Assembly: GCF_002939305.1 (NCBI RefSeq)
Contig: NZ_MVDI01000001.1
Coordinates: forward strand, 682,001-746,000
DNA: 64,000 nt
From: Chroococcidiopsis sp. TS-821
GTDB taxonomy: Bacteria > Cyanobacteriota > Cyanobacteriia > Cyanobacteriales > Chroococcidiopsidaceae
Reading direction: 5' to 3'
Below the pieces are notes generated by a model, which saw only the letters and a program-made list of their open reading frames with translations, had not been told where the DNA came from and made no database searches. Positions 62,676-64,000 of this stretch are shown here, one piece after another (position 1 is the stretch's first letter; every line of letters begins with the position of its first letter). The position numbers and the translations under genes were made by a program.

Positions 62676-62716
62676 AGAGATTCAAGCATACAATCTAATC
62701 TTTGTCAAGAATCTCT
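62676..62716 (+). promoter_or_regulatory. Leader hairpin before the second carotenoid-protein gene
   Basis: AGAGATTC (62676-62683) and GAATCTCT (62709-62716) are perfect inverted repeats ending nine bases before the ATG at 62726. An AAGGAGG string at 62669-62675 overlaps the 5' side, but is about 50 bases from the ATG. The hairpin could bring it close to the start or hide it. Confidence 0.45.
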
Positions 62717-62725
62717 AGAGCAGAC

Positions 62726-63247
62726 ATGACATACACAACAGAGTCAGCTTCCACATTTTCATCCACCCGCTTCGATTCCAGCACACAGTTTGCTGACGCC
62801 GTGCCTGCCACCATAGCTTTATTCAAGCGCCTCAGTGTGGACGATCAGCTAGCGTTACTTTGGTACGCATACACCGAAATGGGGCGCTCAATTACGCCTG
62901 CTGCCCCTGGTGCTGCGCGTTTGCAGTTAGCCGAAGGGCTACTCAACCAAATCAAAGCGATGTCTCACGCTGAGCAGTTGCAGGTAATGCGCGACTTAGC
63001 TGCAAACAGAAACACTGCAATTAGCCGTGCTTATGGCGTTTTAAGCGCAAACACGAAGCTTGCATTCTGGTATGAACTTTCTGTATTAATGGAGCGCGGC
63101 ATTGTCGTACCCATGCCACCTGGATACCGACCTTCCCCAGCAGTGACCGAAGTCTTAGAAGCGATCAAGTCGCTTGATTTTGGTCAACAAATTACAGTGT
63201 TGCGTAACGCAGTTATTGACATGGGTGTCGATCCTTTAGCCGACTAG
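62726..63247 (+). CDS. Helical carotenoid protein adjacent to CTDH (HCP4-like)
   Basis: 173 residues from the ATG at 62726. Closer to the OCP N-domain than the other HCP: QLALLWYAYTEMGRSITPAAPGAARLQLAE and KLAFWYELSVLMERGIVVPMPPGYRPS. Trp46, Tyr49 and Trp115 match OCP Trp41, Tyr44 and Trp110. Arg160 in QQITVLRNAVIDMG matches Arg155, needed for phycobilisome binding in OCP. The neighbouring CTDH gene makes this a split OCP, as in Anabaena, where the HCP4-type member can quench phycobilisomes. Confidence 0.94.
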   Translation: MTYTTESASTFSSTRFDSSTQFADAVPATIALFKRLSVDDQLALLWYAYTEMGRSITPAAPGAARLQLAEGLLNQIKAMSHAEQLQVMRDLAANRNTAISRAYGVLSANTKLAFWYELSVLMERGIVVPMPPGYRPSPAVTEVLEAIKSLDFGQQITVLRNAVIDMGVDPLAD

Positions 63248-63375
63248 TCTCAGTCGGGTTGAGTGTTGGTGATTTCCCTTCCGTTACTGTTCTCTAATAC
63301 AATCAATTCTATAGGGGCAGGACAGTTACCTGCTCTTTTTGTTGTGCTTTTGCCTGCCAAATAAGAATTTGTCTT

Positions 63376-63810
63376 ATGCAGTCCAAATCTACTTCTTCAG
63401 CTAATGATACTCCAGAGCGCTCGATTAGCATTGAGGGCATTACCGAACCAACAATATTGCGCTACTTTGAAACGCTCAACGCAGGTGACTTTGATGCAAC
63501 CGCGACACTCTTTGCTCGCGATGGCACGCTTAAGGCACCTTTTGAATCTCCGATTGTGGGACAAGCGGCGATCGCAGCATACCTGCATAAAGAAGCACAA
63601 AATATGATTCTTTCACCAAGTCAGGGAGTTATTGAGCCACAAGAAGATGCAATTAAGGTACAAGTTGCAGGAAAAGTGCAAACTTCTTGGTGCGGTGTCA
63701 ACGTTGCTTGGACATTCCTGCTCAATCAGCAACGCGAAATTGTTGCTGCTACTGTCAAACTCCTTGCTTCTCCGCAAGATTTGTTAACTATGCAGCGTCC
63801 TACGTCCTAA
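63376..63810 (+). CDS. C-terminal domain homolog of OCP (CTDH)
   Basis: 144 residues with the NTF2-like fold of the OCP sensor domain. ITEPTILRYFETLNAGDFDATATLFARDG and PFESPIVGQAAIAAYL are diagnostic. Tyr30, Trp105 and Trp112 match OCP Tyr201, Trp277 and Trp288, the carotenoid contacts. The single Cys106 (TSWCGVNVAW) is at the position used for reversible disulfide dimers in Anabaena CTDH. CTDHs take carotenoid from membranes and hand it to HCPs. It lies 128 bases after the HCP gene. Confidence 0.94.
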   Translation: MQSKSTSSANDTPERSISIEGITEPTILRYFETLNAGDFDATATLFARDGTLKAPFESPIVGQAAIAAYLHKEAQNMILSPSQGVIEPQEDAIKVQVAGKVQTSWCGVNVAWTFLLNQQREIVAATVKLLASPQDLLTMQRPTS

Positions 63811-63819
63811 ATGCTAAGT

Positions 63820-64000
63820 TTAAGCAACAAGGGATTGCGCGAGCGATCGCATTAACATTTGACGTCCAAGATCGACGTCCCGTTCAGCACATTGCCAATC
63901 AGGGTGTGCACTCATCAACAAGCTTTCTAAACTTTCTTTATCAAAGAGATGCCATACCGGTATCGCTTCACCGTCAACTTCTACGGCGTAGCAATTTGAA
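63820..64000 (-). CDS. C-terminal part of a minus-strand gene, cut by the window edge
   Basis: 59 codons plus TAA are open from the window edge, with ordinary cyanobacterial codon use and a HIP1 site inside the frame. The fragment reads CYAVEVDGEAIPVWHLFDKE, then LLMSAHPDWQCAERDVDLGR and ends MRSLAQSLVA. I do not recognise the family. It converges on the CTDH gene with a nine-base gap. Confidence 0.55.
   Translation of the reverse strand, partial: SNCYAVEVDGEAIPVWHLFDKESLESLLMSAHPDWQCAERDVDLGRQMLMRSLAQSLVA

Overview
The window is chromosomal DNA of a cyanobacterium. The evidence is a phycobilisome core cluster (apcE, apcA, apcB, apcC), the cyanobacterial split ATP synthase operon (atp1 to the gamma gene, without beta and epsilon), a rubisco activase with a small-subunit-like tail, orange-carotenoid-protein relatives, Ycf54, and very frequent GCGATCGC (HIP1) octamers. 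ApcE has four linker repeats, which is typical of five-cylinder phycobilisome cores. This, with the gene content, fits a Chroococcidiopsis/Gloeocapsopsis-like or Nostocales-related lineage. The genus is an inference only.

Layout. 0.3-7.7 kb: rca, an RNA 2',3'-cyclic phosphodiesterase, a YciI protein, the SRP RNA, two small cyanobacterial proteins, queF, the cytochrome c maturation pair ccdA-ccs1, and ftsW. 7.8-13.3 kb: the phycobilisome core genes on the minus strand, with terminators after apcE and after apcC. 13.7-21.2 kb: a methyltransferase and then eight ATP synthase genes on the plus strand. 21.3-21.7 kb: tmRNA and its terminator. 22.2-29.8 kb: a same-strand accessory block of rhodanese, OsmC-like protein, acyl-CoA-dehydrogenase-like flavoprotein, a NrtA/CynA-family ABC transporter (binding protein, permease, ATPase), cyanase and a TetR regulator. 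It looks like a cyanate/cyanide/thiocyanate-related nitrogen or detoxification module. 30.5-54.2 kb: mostly housekeeping genes (proB, yqeG, mltG, ruvX, mutS, folD, crtE, ycf54, pdxJ, an ABC1 kinase, a GDP-mannose pyrophosphorylase), plus a caspase-WD40 protein whose catalytic His position is Tyr. 54.4-59.3 kb: a MacA/MacB (DevBCA)-type exporter with a Rieske oxygenase gene between permease and ATPase. 59.5-63.8 kb: a helical carotenoid protein, an acidic disordered protein, a HAD phosphatase, queG, and a second helical carotenoid protein next to a CTDH, which together are a split orange carotenoid protein. The window ends inside a minus-strand gene.

Best candidates for a second look: the rhodanese/OsmC/flavoprotein/ABC/cyanase/TetR block, whose binding protein has a 125-residue domain in front of its Tat/lipoprotein signal; the His-to-Tyr caspase-WD40 protein; the Rieske enzyme embedded in an exporter operon; the HCP/CTDH cluster; a short dispersed repeat translated inside MutS; and palindromes and hairpins around apcA, atpE and the carotenoid-protein gene. 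All family calls come from reading the sequence; no database search was run.
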